The translations under genes were made by a program, and so were the position numbers. A stretch of DNA of 64,000 nt from positions 4,228,501 to 4,292,500 of the forward strand of contig JAZBRI010000003.1 in assembly GCA_036874045.1 (NCBI GenBank), written 5' to 3'. The stretch comes from Cymodocea nodosa (taxonomy: Eukaryota; Streptophyta; Magnoliopsida; Alismatales; Cymodoceaceae). The notes under the pieces were generated by a model. That model was not told the DNA's origin, ran no database searches, and was given only the letters and a program-made list of their open reading frames with translations. Of the stretch, positions 24,701-32,800 are shown piece by piece. Numbering within the stretch: position 1 is the stretch's first letter; each line of letters begins with the position of its first letter.

Positions 24701-26754
24701 GTTTATTGCTGGAAGGGTCTCAGATTTTCTGCTCGGCAGGATTTGGAAGGGTTCTCTCGGGTACCTCTCATTTTCACCTATGTTGATGTACATTGTGCTA
24801 GTAATCACTTTGTTAAATCTCAAATGAGCTGATGTGCTGCTTTGCAGTTTACTGAATTTGGCATTGAGGGAGTTGTTCCTCCAGAGCTCTTGCCACCAGA
24901 GGTTCGTTCCAAGTTTCATGTGAAAACTAATGAAAGGTCTAAACGAGCTAAGAAGGAAGATGAACCAAAAACGGGTACAGCACAACCGGACAGGCGGGTA
25001 ATGAAAAGAACCACCCATCTCTGTAGTTCATCATATTGTGCTATGTTCTATTTTTAGCTAAAATATGCTGTGATTGTTAGTTGAGAAACTCTACCATATG
25101 CATCTATATTTTGTTTTTTTCCCACATGAACTAACTCTTGTTGCACCTGTGCATTGTTTATTGTGCAATATATTCCATTCAAGTGCGGGGCCTTTTTTGT
25201 AAAAAAAATCCATGCTACAGTGAAGCAACAGCATACCCACGGTTGGGATTTGGGAGTGCTGCTGAAAAAGTGATAGTTTGATAACGTGATTTTAGATTGG
25301 TGTATGCTGGCCATGACAGGATCATGAACAATTCGTAAAATTTTTGGACAATTGTAAAACATGGAAAACATACATTATATGGATTGGGAATTAAAACTTT
25401 TTTAAATGGTGGTTTAAACAGGCATTTTGGAAAATACAGTATAAATAAAAAATGAATAAATATAGATATATTTGGGAATATACAAGCATCATTCATCAAA
25501 ATAATTGAATAAAATAAATTATAATTCAATTACGTGTAATATAATTTCAAAAATATTTTTATTATGGGTAGTTGTAACATAGGAATAAATACTCGAATTG
25601 AAGACAAATATTAAAAAATATAATGAAAACTATAAACAATGAAATGAGTATCAAAATAGTGAAATTATATCAATGAAAATAACTTAAGATTATATCTAAA
25701 AAGTAGCCATTTAAACGGAAAAAAAAGGAAAAGGCCGTTTTCTCTCTAAAAGGGGAAAATGCCCTATTTTTCCTAAAAGAACAGATTGGGATGAAGAATG
25801 CTTAAGCAATCAATTTTTTTTCATTTTTTACAACAATGATTTTGAAACTGTCAGATATAATATTATATATTGTGATATGGATCTTTTGTTATATGGGTAA
25901 ATGGATGTCCATTTATGAGGATGTATAATTTACTAGAAGAGGACTTGAAATTTTCAATAAAAAAGAAAATACTTAAAAGAGTGAAAAAACTAGGAAACTT
26001 ATTTTATATGGTGAGACAATAAAGATTCCAGTGAGGCAGCAATATGCCAAAGAAGCAAAAATTTTCAATAAAAAAGAAATCTCTGACGAGGTAAAATGGC
26101 AGCACAATCAATGAAGAGTTGGAGAAGAAAATTAGAAGTGAGAAAGAGAAATGTGATAGGCGTGCACAAATGAAATGAAGAGAGAATATACCTTTTATAG
26201 AAAATACCATGTCGGTTGACATAGATTAGCCTAAGTATAAAATTCATCTTCTTCCACAAATGCAACATGGCAACACCATGTTACTGATGTTGTGCTGACG
26301 TCCTACAAAACTGTCATCCACCCACTCTTACATTGGCCCTTAGAGATTCTTATAAATGTCGCCAATGAAAAGATTGTGTTTTTTTTTCTGTGGCAAATTG
26401 ATGCACTTATTTCAAAAAATTATATGGGATAATTCTAGTTTTAAAAAATTATGATAATGTTAGTCTTTTTTATGCTCTTGCCAGGTTGCAAATGCAGCAG
26501 GTGAGATGGATGTTTGTGCTTTATCAGAAAAGGCAGCAACTTCGATCAATGTTGATGCTGTTGTGTCCCACAGTGGGGAATTTACTTCTGATGAAGGTCA
26601 AAAGCAGGGCTCTGTACTGGACATTGGGCAGGATATACCGTCTGAAGCTGATGGTGATGATGAGGTTGGAGATGAGGTGGAAGGGGAGATAAAAGGTGAG
26701 TTTGATCAGGACAATGATACCAATTCTAGCAAACTCAACATTGGTCAACCGTAA
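745..26754 (+). CDS. THO1: THO complex subunit 1 (THO1/HPR1), 5' end outside window
   Basis: Subunit of the nuclear THO/TREX complex that couples transcription to mRNP packaging and export; in plants it is also linked to siRNA and miRNA production. Exons: 745-838, 13999-14144, 14288-14359, 15611-15683, 16263-16328, 16405-16451, 18202-18270, 18340-18465, 18557-18622, 18728-18769, 20582-20698, 20834-20916, 21617-21683, 22341-22412, 22514-22564, 24701-24760, 24848-24997, 26485-26754 (stop TAA). All junctions are GT-AG and keep frame, giving 556 residues. Diagnostic stretches are EGGMIFQLLEDLTEMSTMKD, FCGRIIMFLAHFFPLSERS, YLTSSKLMGLE, WWKRDGCPPF, QLWKWADQNP, YHHKNNR plus VYCWKGLRF, and PPELLPPEVRSK. 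The last exon encodes a poorly conserved acidic tail, usual for plant THO1. The N-terminal exon(s) must lie left of the window, because the first exon seen starts inside the protein (SSATMSSEMVMQFGQ). The intron 839-13998 is exceptionally long. Identification by family resemblance is strong; exact exon ends are my own reading. Confidence 0.95.
1050..1385. repeat. CACCTAGG-type MITE-like repeat, copy 1
   Basis: The left part holds three near-tandem copies of a roughly 20-bp unit, GGCACCTAGG followed by NNGTAAAACAG (about 1070-1120), then an AT-rich body. The body (ATATTTATGTATATTTTATA, AAATAATATCGAAATAAATG, CATGCATATTTTTGTA) resembles 10012-10240, which also begins with GGGCACCTAGGC. Both look like copies of one non-autonomous element. 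Its class and exact ends are not settled. Confidence 0.45.
1386..1938. other. Intronic stretch without recognised content
   Basis: Unique-looking intron sequence between the CACCTAGG repeat and the left end of the Harbinger element. An 87-codon open frame at 1527-1790 has no motif that I recognise. Confidence 0.35.
2290..3430 (-). pseudogene. PIF/Harbinger-type transposase (DDE_Tnp_4), degenerate
   Basis: Read on the minus strand with stops and frame breaks, the order of motifs fits a plant harbinger nuclease. First comes a helix-turn-helix-like N-terminal part (LEEKLAIFLVIVI, then STYFNEVVNAMIRL and RIRNDPNVYL). The first acidic block follows (DCITIIEGTHVNANI, where functional copies have GAIDGTHI), then KYRNKKGELTQNVL. 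The second acidic block region is GKYYLIDVEFSNRLEF. The C-terminal part is HSQLKNVIKRTFRVIKH followed by a leucine/asparagine-rich helix ending near 2290. The enzyme would cut and paste the element, but several in-frame stops show that this copy is dead. Confidence 0.72.
4560..4882 (-). pseudogene. Harbinger-associated Myb/SANT-like DNA-binding protein, degenerate
   Basis: The minus strand starts at an ATG at 4882 (MTSKRKKYVN) and runs through a Myb/SANT-like (Myb_DNA-bind_3) domain: ILLSILTTEIREGNAKAHD, IKAETWQ, IAEYNDKTNVNVEKKYVKSR, KTTYKNFQTKWMGVNY. Three internal stops replace conserved positions. In PIF/Harbinger elements such a protein is the transposase partner that binds the ends. Further coding may continue to about 3930 on the same strand, but I cannot follow it. 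Confidence 0.6.
5470..5585. repeat. Fragment of the 500-bp TIR MITE family
   Basis: AATAGCCATTTTTTCCC, AAAAACCGATTGAGG and GTTTAAACAACTG followed by TTTTTTACAA match the 3' part of the repeats at 12465-12985 and 25351-25835. The 5' part is missing. It is nested in the Harbinger element. Confidence 0.5.
7640..9135 (-). mobile_element. LINE (L1-type) reverse-transcriptase remnant
   Basis: Read from about 9020 downwards on the minus strand, with stops, the order is FREEEVQQVVFCMARDKDPG, FQPISLLNKVYMVTDKCLAE, RLKPLLPHLIDDYQIAS, then SASFSVLVNGSPISEF, and LQYVNDMIIVDDAKQ where active copies have YADD. After that come FGIATGLRINV, YVGLPLS, WGRIYLSRGRLT and GFGYSRLPIYESG, the thumb and zinc-knuckle approach. 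This is the standard order of plant L1 pol. The catalytic YADD has become YVND and the copy is dead. It lies head to head with the plus-strand LINE that starts near 9185. Confidence 0.8.
9185..11922 (+). mobile_element. Second LINE remnant, plus strand, interrupted by a repeat
   Basis: A decayed L1-type pol on the plus strand. Motifs in order are TSEEI-NVVWQLEGEKSPGPV (9220-9310), KFYHIVGKDLRDIVREFWDS, SVLINGKATSKFSCCTRARQ then GDP (9800-9860), and LLLHILQYVDDTF (about 9960-9995). The pol is then broken by the CACCTAGG-type repeat. It resumes with LFHAFEMTSGLKINYKKS (10420-10480), KLVGWRAKLISMG (10615-10655) and a worn zinc-knuckle region KLVWKAKSPLKDKALMSLLM (11385-11440). It ends with a 13-A tail at about 11910-11922. 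A short stretch around 10311-10430 (GATCTGCTCAA, CTTTCATGCCT) is duplicated. Confidence 0.8.
10000..10310. repeat. CACCTAGG-type MITE-like repeat, copy 2 (nested in LINE)
   Basis: An AT-rich 300-bp block begins with GGGCACCTAGGCATCC. It interrupts the LINE reading between the YVDD box and the FEMTSGLK block. Its body shares segments with 1050-1385 (TTATTTCTTAAATAACATTC, AAATATGCATATTTC, TTTTGTATGTTTTAGTA). The nesting shows it came in after the LINE. Confidence 0.5.
11923..12464 (+). other. Retroelement ORF1 (DUF4283-like) fragment in intron
   Basis: Between the LINE tail and the MITE, the plus-strand frame 12221-12445 reads LLMGIPFDLCGIYTFCSIVK, FGRLFEVHSNS, then PLRMKIDDGRGW. This resembles the DUF4283-type nucleic-acid-binding region of plant LINE ORF1 proteins (G-I-P-hydrophobic run followed by F-G-x-hydrophobic-EV). 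The rest of the stretch is unrecognised. Weak assignment. Confidence 0.3.
12465..12985. mobile_element. About 520-bp TIR MITE, copy 1
   Basis: The left end is TGTTGCAAAAGATGCAAAAC; the right end read inward is TGTTGTAAAAAATGGGAAAA, an imperfect terminal inverted repeat. The body aligns along its length with 25351-25835: GGTTTAAACA, then AAGCATCA, TCATCAAAATAATTGAATAA, TTTTATTATGGGTA, and ATATCAATGAAAATAA. GCTAAC occurs just outside both ends (12457, 12991) and could be the core of an 8-bp hAT-type target duplication, but it is not clean. Confidence 0.65.
12986..13998. other. End of the 13.2-kb THO1 intron, nothing recognised
   Basis: AT-rich intron. No coding similarity or clear repeat structure was seen before the acceptor TTAATGATTGTAG at 13986-13998. 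Confidence 0.4.
14608..15092 (+). mobile_element. 5'-truncated LINE insertion with target-site duplication
   Basis: The 11-bp sequence TTCATTCATCT flanks the insert exactly (14597-14607 and 15093-15103). The insert ends in TGTAAAAAAAAA. Near its 3' end the plus strand reads LSVNAICWNIWLGSNARVFG, the tail of plant L1 pol (usual form W-x-IW-xx-RN-xx-F). Non-LTR retrotransposons that prime on poly(A) leave this structure. It sits in the THO1 intron 14360-15610. Confidence 0.7.
15104..15610. other. THO1 intron without recognised content
   Basis: AT-rich intron between the LINE insertion and the exon starting at 15611; nothing recognised. Confidence 0.4.
16540..16910 (-). mobile_element. LINE 3' fragment, minus strand
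   Basis: Read on the minus strand it ends with AATGAAATGAGAATCACCC then TATTTTTATTCAG. This is close to the 3' end of the fragment at 41855-42235 and to the plus-strand LINE tail at 15040-15092. A 109-codon minus frame (16573-16902) covers it, but only the last part looks like a LINE tail. No target duplication was found; the right side abuts the copia LTR that starts at 16917. Confidence 0.45.
16917..17058 (+). mobile_element. Copia-type LTR followed by a primer-binding site
   Basis: A 142-bp segment starts TGTTAGAGTATTTTAG and ends TTTCAACA. It is directly followed by TGGTATCAGAG at 17059, the initiator-tRNA-Met primer-binding site of copia elements. It contains a TATATATAG promoter-like box and a plausible R region. 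The internal part (about 17059-17760) has short open frames that I cannot place and a G/A-rich tract. No matching 3' LTR was found, so the element is truncated. Confidence 0.6.
17059..17760 (+). mobile_element. Truncated copia internal leader with purine tract
   Basis: Sequence downstream of the LTR and primer-binding site. It is C/T-rich and then changes into a long run of almost only A and G (about 17620-17750). Open frames in both strands here are low-complexity shadows. No gag, protease or polymerase motif was found. Confidence 0.35.
18770..20120. other. THO1 intron, unrecognised
   Basis: Long intron part with no recognised coding. TTTGTATAAAAAGT occurs twice (about 18823 and 18977), so a local repeat is possible. 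Confidence 0.35.
20125..20630 (+). repeat. Tandem duplication containing a THO1 exon copy
   Basis: Two diverged units repeat about 255-260 bp apart. CTATTCCAAGTTGCAC occurs at 20131 and 20386, CATAAACCTA-ATGTTG near 20256 and 20521, and CTTCAGATGGAAGAAATTAG at 20316 and 20576. The right unit carries the real exon (20582-20698). The left unit holds a copy of its first 45 or so bases (20322-20366), including the splice acceptor, encoding MEEIRSCEEHAKKLLK. It then runs into the start of the second unit, so the copied exon has lost its 3' half. Confidence 0.8.
21887..22199 (+). mobile_element. TRIM (terminal-repeat retrotransposon in miniature)
   Basis: Two direct repeats of 101 bp (21887-21987 and 22099-22199) start with TGTTG and end with TTCAATA or TTCAACA. 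They share AGGTTCAGGGTCTTATATT and other blocks. Next to the left repeat is TGGTATCAGAGC (21988-21999), the initiator tRNA-Met primer-binding site. Just before the right repeat is a purine run GCGGGGAAA. The 5-bp target duplication GTTCA flanks both sides (21882-21886, 22200-22204). There is no coding room, so it is non-autonomous. It lies in the THO1 intron 21684-22340. Confidence 0.88.
22565..24700. other. THO1 intron with copia 3'-end fragment
   Basis: Around 23440-23567 the plus strand reads QLANIFTRSL followed by a polypurine tract GGGGGAG and TGTTGGATATT, the usual end of copia pol and start of a 3' LTR. GTTCAACTG and CAGTTGAAC form a short perfect hairpin at 23290-23313. The part 24240-24400 has scattered CACCT/AGGCA words similar to the CACCTAGG repeats. 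The rest is unrecognised. Confidence 0.4.
25351..25835. mobile_element. TIR MITE, copy 2
   Basis: The left end ATTGTAAAACATGGAAAAC and the right end (TTTTTTACAACAAT, inward ATTGTTGTAAAAAATG) are imperfect inverted repeats. The body matches 12465-12985 block by block (see that entry). About 485 bp, in the THO1 intron 24998-26484. Flanking ATTTTTGG and ATTTTGAA may be a worn 8-bp target duplication. Confidence 0.65.
25836..26484. other. Last THO1 intron, remainder
   Basis: AT-rich sequence with short open frames on the minus strand and no recognised motif, ending at the acceptor TCTTGCCAG (26484). Confidence 0.4.
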
Positions 26755-28190
26755 CTTATTCTGTGAATAGAGACAACAAACCCAAAAATGCTGCTGCTTG
26801 GCTATATTGCTATTTGACAATTATTTTCTAGAAGAGGACTTGTAATTGTAGGTGTCTCCTAAATTATCTCAACCGTAATCTTTTACATGTGGATTTTAAC
26901 TTGTAGGCTTGATTATTTGTTTGTTATCAAATTTTGATTAGTGGTACAAGAGCTGTATATCGCAAGCTCTCTCTTTGTGTTACTTTAAGATGCTACATAT
27001 TTGTACGTTTTGTCTATGTTTAACTTATTGTACCAGAGAAACCTTGTCTTCAAGTATATTGTCTGGTGCTACATTTAGTCTGGTTAACGCTCGGTACGCC
27101 TGAAAGAGATGCAAACTGGTGGACCGCAGTACCTCTTACCTTTGCTGGACGTTAACAAGTGTGGGTTTTTGTCTTTTCTTTTCTTTTTTGAGGAGACAGC
27201 ATGACACTCCAGTTTGCCTGCAAGTCACCGTCATTATCTTCTTTTTTGATACAATGGGAAATTTCCACCCTCTGTTTCTTCATCCACCACCATTTCAGTG
27301 GGAATCGAGAGGAAATGATTTGGTCCCGTCCTTATGTCCATTCGTCTGATTAAGGAGATTTCGTAGCGATAGGTTTGATGCGAAGATTCGTAGCGGCATT
27401 AGCTGCAGACTTGCTTGTGCATTCTCAATGCTCTCTTTCTCTTCCATCGTTGCCATCCGTTTGTACACTTTGCTCGCACCTCTTTACGTTCATGTGATTC
27501 TTGCACTGTGGGGCGAATCTTAAAATCGTTCATTTTTTTTTTTATAGCTTTTTTGGGTGAATTCTGTTGTTAATTGTCGAATTTAGCAGCCACTTTGTTC
27601 TTTTTATGAGTTGCGATTTTTCTTTTTAACATTTTTTCGTTCACGCTTGTGTCTTGTTTTTTTATTATTTTATTAATGTGGACTTGTTTTCAAAGTTATG
27701 TTACATTTTTATCGTTAGCTTTTTGAGTTGTCAAATTTTATTTTGCCCTTTCATCTGTATCTTACTTTATTCGTTGATTTTTTTTTTATATATAAGAATT
27801 ATTGACTTGATTGATTCGATTTCAAAATTCTCAGAAGACGAACGTATACCACCACACCTCTACCTTTTTCCGCTCCCTTGCTGAACGCTGAATGGTTGAC
27901 CTCTTCCCGATATATCATAAAAGAATTGTTTTGACGGTCTCGAAGAAAAGGTCCGAGTCAGCGTCGTGTCTCGTGACCGACACGTCGATGGCCCGAGGAT
28001 TCACGCGGCCCGCGCTTTCCTCCGGCCACCACTTTCCTGGAAATGCACATCCGCCGCTGAACCGATATTTTAGGCGAGCAGGGAAGCACTTCCGCCGCCG
28101 AACCAATATTTTAGGCGGGCAGGGAAGCACTTCCACCGTCGCCTTCGCCGGACACATTCAAAACCCAACCCAACCCAACCCAACCAAGCC
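26755..28190. other. THO1 3' region and BPS1-like upstream region
   Basis: THO1 3' UTR is expected in the first few hundred bases. The composition turns GC-rich from about 27900. The last part contains a 41-bp tandem duplication (28051-28132) and a short AACCC microsatellite just before the BPS1-like ATG. No other gene was recognised. Confidence 0.5.
28051..28132. repeat. 41-bp tandem duplication upstream of BPS1-like ATG
   Basis: Two adjacent 41-bp units differ at three bases (core ATATTTTAGGCGAGCAGGG and ATATTTTAGGCGGGCAGGG). They lie 59 bp before the start codon, so probably in the 5' UTR or core promoter. Confidence 0.85.
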
Positions 28191-29132
28191 ATGATGCTTC
28201 TGAAGCAGAAGCACAGCAGCAACAGCATCTCCGACCACCTCTTCACCTGCAATCGCCGTCCAGCCGCCTCGGAAACCACCGCTCTTTCCCTCCTCCTCTA
28301 CACCTTCGAGAACAACCTCCGCCTCCGTCTCCTATCCCTCGTTCCAGCACCCGAACCCCTCACTCTTCCTTACCTCTCTCGCGCAGTCGACATCCTTGCT
28401 TCCACCCACGCCGACGCCAGAGACCTCCTCTCCGACCCCGCCGTCCTCTCCTCCTACCTCGACACCAGCATCCTCCTTCTCGACGCCTGTAACGCCATCC
28501 TCGTCGAGATCGAGCGTCTCCGCCACGGCGATCTCCACCTCCGTCTCGCCTACCGCCTCCTCCTGAACGGCGGCAGCAACACTAGCAAGGCCCGTGCTTC
28601 CATCCACGAGTGGGAGAAACAATCCGCCATCTCCGTAGTTAACCAGCGAACACCAACTTTCCATGGGAGGAAAGGGTTGACGGCCTCGAACAAGATGCCG
28701 GCTATCGCGAGGGCGATCTACTCCGTCGAAACGGTGTCGTGGCTAGTGGCAGGGGCGGTAATGTCGGCGATCGGTGGAGGTGGAGTCTCGACAGTTAGGG
28801 TTTCGGGGGAGTTTGCATGGGCTGGAGCGTACAACGAGCTGGCGGCGAGAATCGGGCGCGGAGGGGAGTTGGAGGAAAGGAGCTCCGTTGAATTTAGCGT
28901 CAGAAGGCTGAGCTATATTATCGATGGCGACGGCGACGGCGACGGCGGGGCAGAGGAGAAGACGGAGAAAATTGACGACGCAGCGATGGGGCTGGAGGGG
29001 ACGGTCGGAAAGATGACGGAAGGGTTAGATCGCTTGGGCGATGCCGTGGATGGGTTGTTCCGTTCTGTCATGGGGACGAGGGCCACCGCGCTCGGTGGAT
29101 TTCCGGCCGGAGCCGAGACTTGGAAATGTTAG
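28191..29132 (+). CDS. BYPASS1-like (BPS1/DUF793 family) protein
   Basis: Intronless 313-codon gene. The product resembles plant BPS1-like proteins. An N-terminal lead is followed by a helical part (LLLYTFENNLRLRLLSLVP, YLSRAVDILASTHADARDLL) and the typical block LDTSILLLDACNAILVEIER. Then come LRLAYRLLL, and a C-terminal helical part with GLEGTVGKMTEGLDRLGDAV and a final LFRSVMGTRATAL. BPS1 of Arabidopsis limits production of a mobile root-to-shoot signal that arrests growth; the molecular activity of the family is unknown. This protein is a little shorter than BPS1 (about 350). The start is the first of two adjacent ATGs (MMLLKQKHS), and the second could serve equally well. The coding region is strikingly GC-rich compared with its flanks, with in-frame GACGGC repeats giving a DGDGDGDGG run (about residues 246-254). 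A 110-codon frame on the other strand is only its shadow. Confidence 0.8.
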   Translation: MMLLKQKHSSNSISDHLFTCNRRPAASETTALSLLLYTFENNLRLRLLSLVPAPEPLTLPYLSRAVDILASTHADARDLLSDPAVLSSYLDTSILLLDACNAILVEIERLRHGDLHLRLAYRLLLNGGSNTSKARASIHEWEKQSAISVVNQRTPTFHGRKGLTASNKMPAIARAIYSVETVSWLVAGAVMSAIGGGGVSTVRVSGEFAWAGAYNELAARIGRGGELEERSSVEFSVRRLSYIIDGDGDGDGGAEEKTEKIDDAAMGLEGTVGKMTEGLDRLGDAVDGLFRSVMGTRATALGGFPAGAETWKC

Positions 29133-29863
29133 TACAAAAGAGAAATGTGCCTGTAAAATTTTTACAAAAGTATTTTTCAACATGCTACGCCTTTAATTGA
29201 TAATGGGGGTAGTTTGATATGAATTTTATTTACAGCTCCAAGGTTCCTAATAAGATCAAAATATTTACTTGGTTATTCCTTTGTAACAAAATTCTATCCA
29301 AAGATAATCTCGTTAAAAGAGGATGGACATTGACACTGTCGTCATTCTATTTGTTGATCGGATAAGAGAGAGAGAGAGAGAGAGAATGCACAAAAGAAAC
29401 CAACACATCGGTTTCATAAATCCATCAATTAAGAGAAATTCTAGAGAAAAATTTGATACTGAGAAAACTGAAAAATGACACAAACTTAATCGAATCTTTC
29501 GAAAAATGCGTGTAATCTTTTCGTGATACACAGTTTTCATATCCCATAATCTGAATGAAGTAAATGAAATCTTCAGAATATAAAATCTCATCATCAGTAC
29601 TTTATTAAGTAAATTTTTGGCATTTTCTGATAATGACAATATATTTTACACTCTGTAGAATTCGAATTTAGATAAAATTACAAATATCGGTTTTAAGAAT
29701 AAACTCATGAAATATTAAAATCACTGTTGTAAAAAACCTTTTACGGTTGAATTTCTTTTCTTCTTTTTTTGAATAATGTGCACTTGTCATCGTCACGCTT
29801 GTTTTCCTTCTTCTAGCGATAGAAAGGAACGAGTGGGGGAAGATTCGATCTGGTACGGGGGGA
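29133..29863. other. Intergenic region between BPS1-like and FEY
   Basis: AT-rich 730 bp holding the 3' region of the BPS1-like gene and the promoter of FEY, with an AG microsatellite at 29365-29385. The sequence becomes GC-rich close to the FEY start. No clear TATA box could be assigned. Confidence 0.5.
29365..29385. repeat. AG dinucleotide microsatellite
   Basis: About ten AG units in a row, a common feature of plant promoter and UTR regions. Confidence 0.9.
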
Positions 29864-32800
29864 ATGGAAGAGAGAATGCTGGATCCTGTGGCGACGGACC
29901 CCGCGGCGTCGCGGTCCGCCCGTATGGAGGCGGCGATGGCGCTGTCGGACGGGAAGAAGCAGGGACTGGGGTGGGTGGAGTGGGGGAGAGGCTGGTGCAA
30001 CATCGTCCATGAGTTCCTCTTTCAGAGAATCTCCGCCAGCCATCTCGACAACCCCCTCCCCCTCCCCCCGCTCAACGGCCTCATCTCCATCGTCACCGGC
30101 TGCACCAGTGGCATCGGCGTGGAGACAGCAAGGTTTGCACTAGATATCATAGTATAACCGAAAGAGCTATCGCGGAGTCTCCCTTCTAATCATAGGACTT
30201 TTTCGTTCCATTGAACAGGCAGATGGCGGAGGCGGGAGCTCATGTTGTTATGGCCGTCAGGAAGACCAATGTAGCCCACGAATTGATCCAGGAGTGGCAG
30301 AGTAGAAGGCCAGAAGAGGCTCCCTTACTTGATGTTGAGGTGTGTCTGCACCTCTTCACTGACTTCAACATTTCATCTGAGAACTTGCATTCCAATTTAT
30401 CATTTACCTTATTTAACAGCTTCCCACGTTTTGAATATGTCTTGTAGTTCTCGAATTTTGTTTTGACATAATGTTATGGACGTGAAAAATGTTGCCGGGG
30501 AGGCATAAGAAAGGTGTGGCCAGATCGTAAGCGTTCACGCATTTTACAAAAATCGATGAGATCTAAAATATAACGAGGCAATGAACCCAACGAGTGGTTG
30601 AAATGGCGCACCTTCCTGATCTGTTGAGACAAGTATAGCTTTATATGGTTCAAACTCGAAAGTTAGTTTTGCCATTGAACAAATTCGTTATAATTGCTAT
30701 GAGATATGGAAAAAGGAAACGATGCAAGACTCAATAAAAGTGCTTAGTTGCCATTAGAACTATAAAGGTAAAGGACATAACTATCAAACTATTGAGAAAT
30801 ATTAAGAAAAAAGAAAGTAGAAAACTGTGGTGGAAAGTGGGTGATCACCTGTTTTATCAACCACCTTGATAGGCATCAAGCTGATCAATATATACATCAA
30901 TCAAGAAGTGATATAAGGAGATTTTTGAAATGTCAGCATCCTTGCATGTAATGAAATCAGAATTTGATCTGTGAAAACATCTCAATTGTTTTCATATTTA
31001 CTTATAAAGGAAAATGATAAACAAAGTTTCTCATGTGTACATCAATTTCTCATAACTACCATCTGTTAGATCTGTCTTAAGTTATTCTTACATGGGTATG
31101 ATAGATTATTGGATATCCCTTTGATCCTAACCCTAGTCAGCCTTATACATGTGTAATTATCGTTAACAATGCAATTAAGCATTAGCTCTTCTTTTTCTCA
31201 CATGTTATCAAAACATGGAAGAGAAACCTAGGGCATCAGACCCAAGCTGCTACCATCCAGTCCGTCTGCTTCCACCTAGCCTTTCTAACCACCTTCTCAC
31301 CTCCAGCAAGCTCTCAGCCACCCAGTTCCAGGCCCTGTTCACCTCTGCTGCAACCACCAGCCATGCTTCCGCCCTCGTCCCTGCTACCGAAAACTCTGGC
31401 TGGTGGTTTCTGCTATTGAACAGCCTTTGAATAGAGCTGTGTACCTCCTGGTCTGCTGCTCCTAAGGGTGAATCTTCCTCCTCTATCTGCCTTTCTACCT
31501 CCTGGACTATTCTAGGTCATCTGGTGGACCATGCTCTTCTACTGTTGGATTGATTCACCACTGGATAGCAAATTTTTGCATTTGGACAGACCTGATCAGG
31601 CTTTTAATATCACTTTCAGTAACTGGTTTGTGACTGAAATAAATGGCTTCTACTTGAGGATGTGGTTGTGGTCCTAGTCAAGGAGGAGGTTGTGGAGGAC
31701 ATCAGTCATGTGAGAACTGTGGTTGAACATCAAATTTCTGTTTGGAGAAGTTTGGAAAATCAGATGTAATCCATTGTACACCTTATTTCTCAGTTTGTTT
31801 ATCATGGTAAACTTCATCCTTCTTTTCACACTTTTGCATTGTCCATATCTTTTGAGTCACTTCCTAGAACCTACCAAGAGGTACTTTTAATGCTCAATTA
31901 GAAGTTATGGATGAGGAAATGCAGACATTGGTATTAGATGGTATGTAGGATTAATAGTCATTTTCAGATGGGTGTTTACAATTAAATACAAGCCAAATGG
32001 GACCATAGATAGATAAAGGCTTGATTGGTTGCACATGACGTTACATAAGAGCATAGAGTTGACTATTCTAAGACTTTCTCATTTGTTGCTTAATAAAATC
32101 CTATACAAGTTTTGTCTTGCTATAAACATGGATTACATCTTTGATTTTGTATCGAACTTTGACAATTTGAAAAAACAATAAGTGTTGATAATGTTGAAGT
32201 TATGTTGGTGGAAATCTGATAAAGAAAATTACCTTTTGTTAGCAAATTACCATGTTGACATCAATTTTGATGGCATTTCAAGAATTTAAAAAACCAAAAA
32301 ATGTTGGTGAAATTTCACCAATATGTGTTATTGTTTAATTCCATGGTTATAAAGCATTCTTAAGAGCTTAGTCAAATGTGTAGAAGATTTTTTTATATGG
32401 TGATCTATTAGAGTAGATCTTTATGTAACAACTTTCAGGTATGTTATTCATGGGGAAGGTTGTGTTTGTTGCCTTTGGAAAGTTACAGTCTTAAACAGAG
32501 TTCACATGCTTGGTTCTAGAAATTCAATGGCATTGTTATGACACATGATTTTCAATGTTGTATTGTTGATCACTCAGTTTTTTATAGGAAGATAAATAGA
32601 AGTTATGTGATATGTGCAGTATATGTAGACAATGTCCTATTGACTAGCACTAATATCACAAGTATCCAGAAAACTAAAAGCAATCTACAGACTCATTTTG
32701 TTTAAAGAACATGAGTTGACTCAAATATTTCTTAGGTATCACGTTTGCATATGCAAAGGGTAACATGTCGTTACCCCAAAGAGACTATGTGTTGAATCTC

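Noticed and set aside
24578..25018. 146-codon frame on the minus strand
   Set aside because: Antisense shadow of THO1 exons 24701-24760 and 24848-24997.
28162..28188. AACCC repeats as telomere-type sequence
   Set aside because: The plant telomere unit is CCCTAAA; this is a short 5-bp microsatellite in a 5' UTR.
28332..28664. 110-codon frame on the minus strand
   Set aside because: Antisense shadow of the GC-rich BPS1-like gene.
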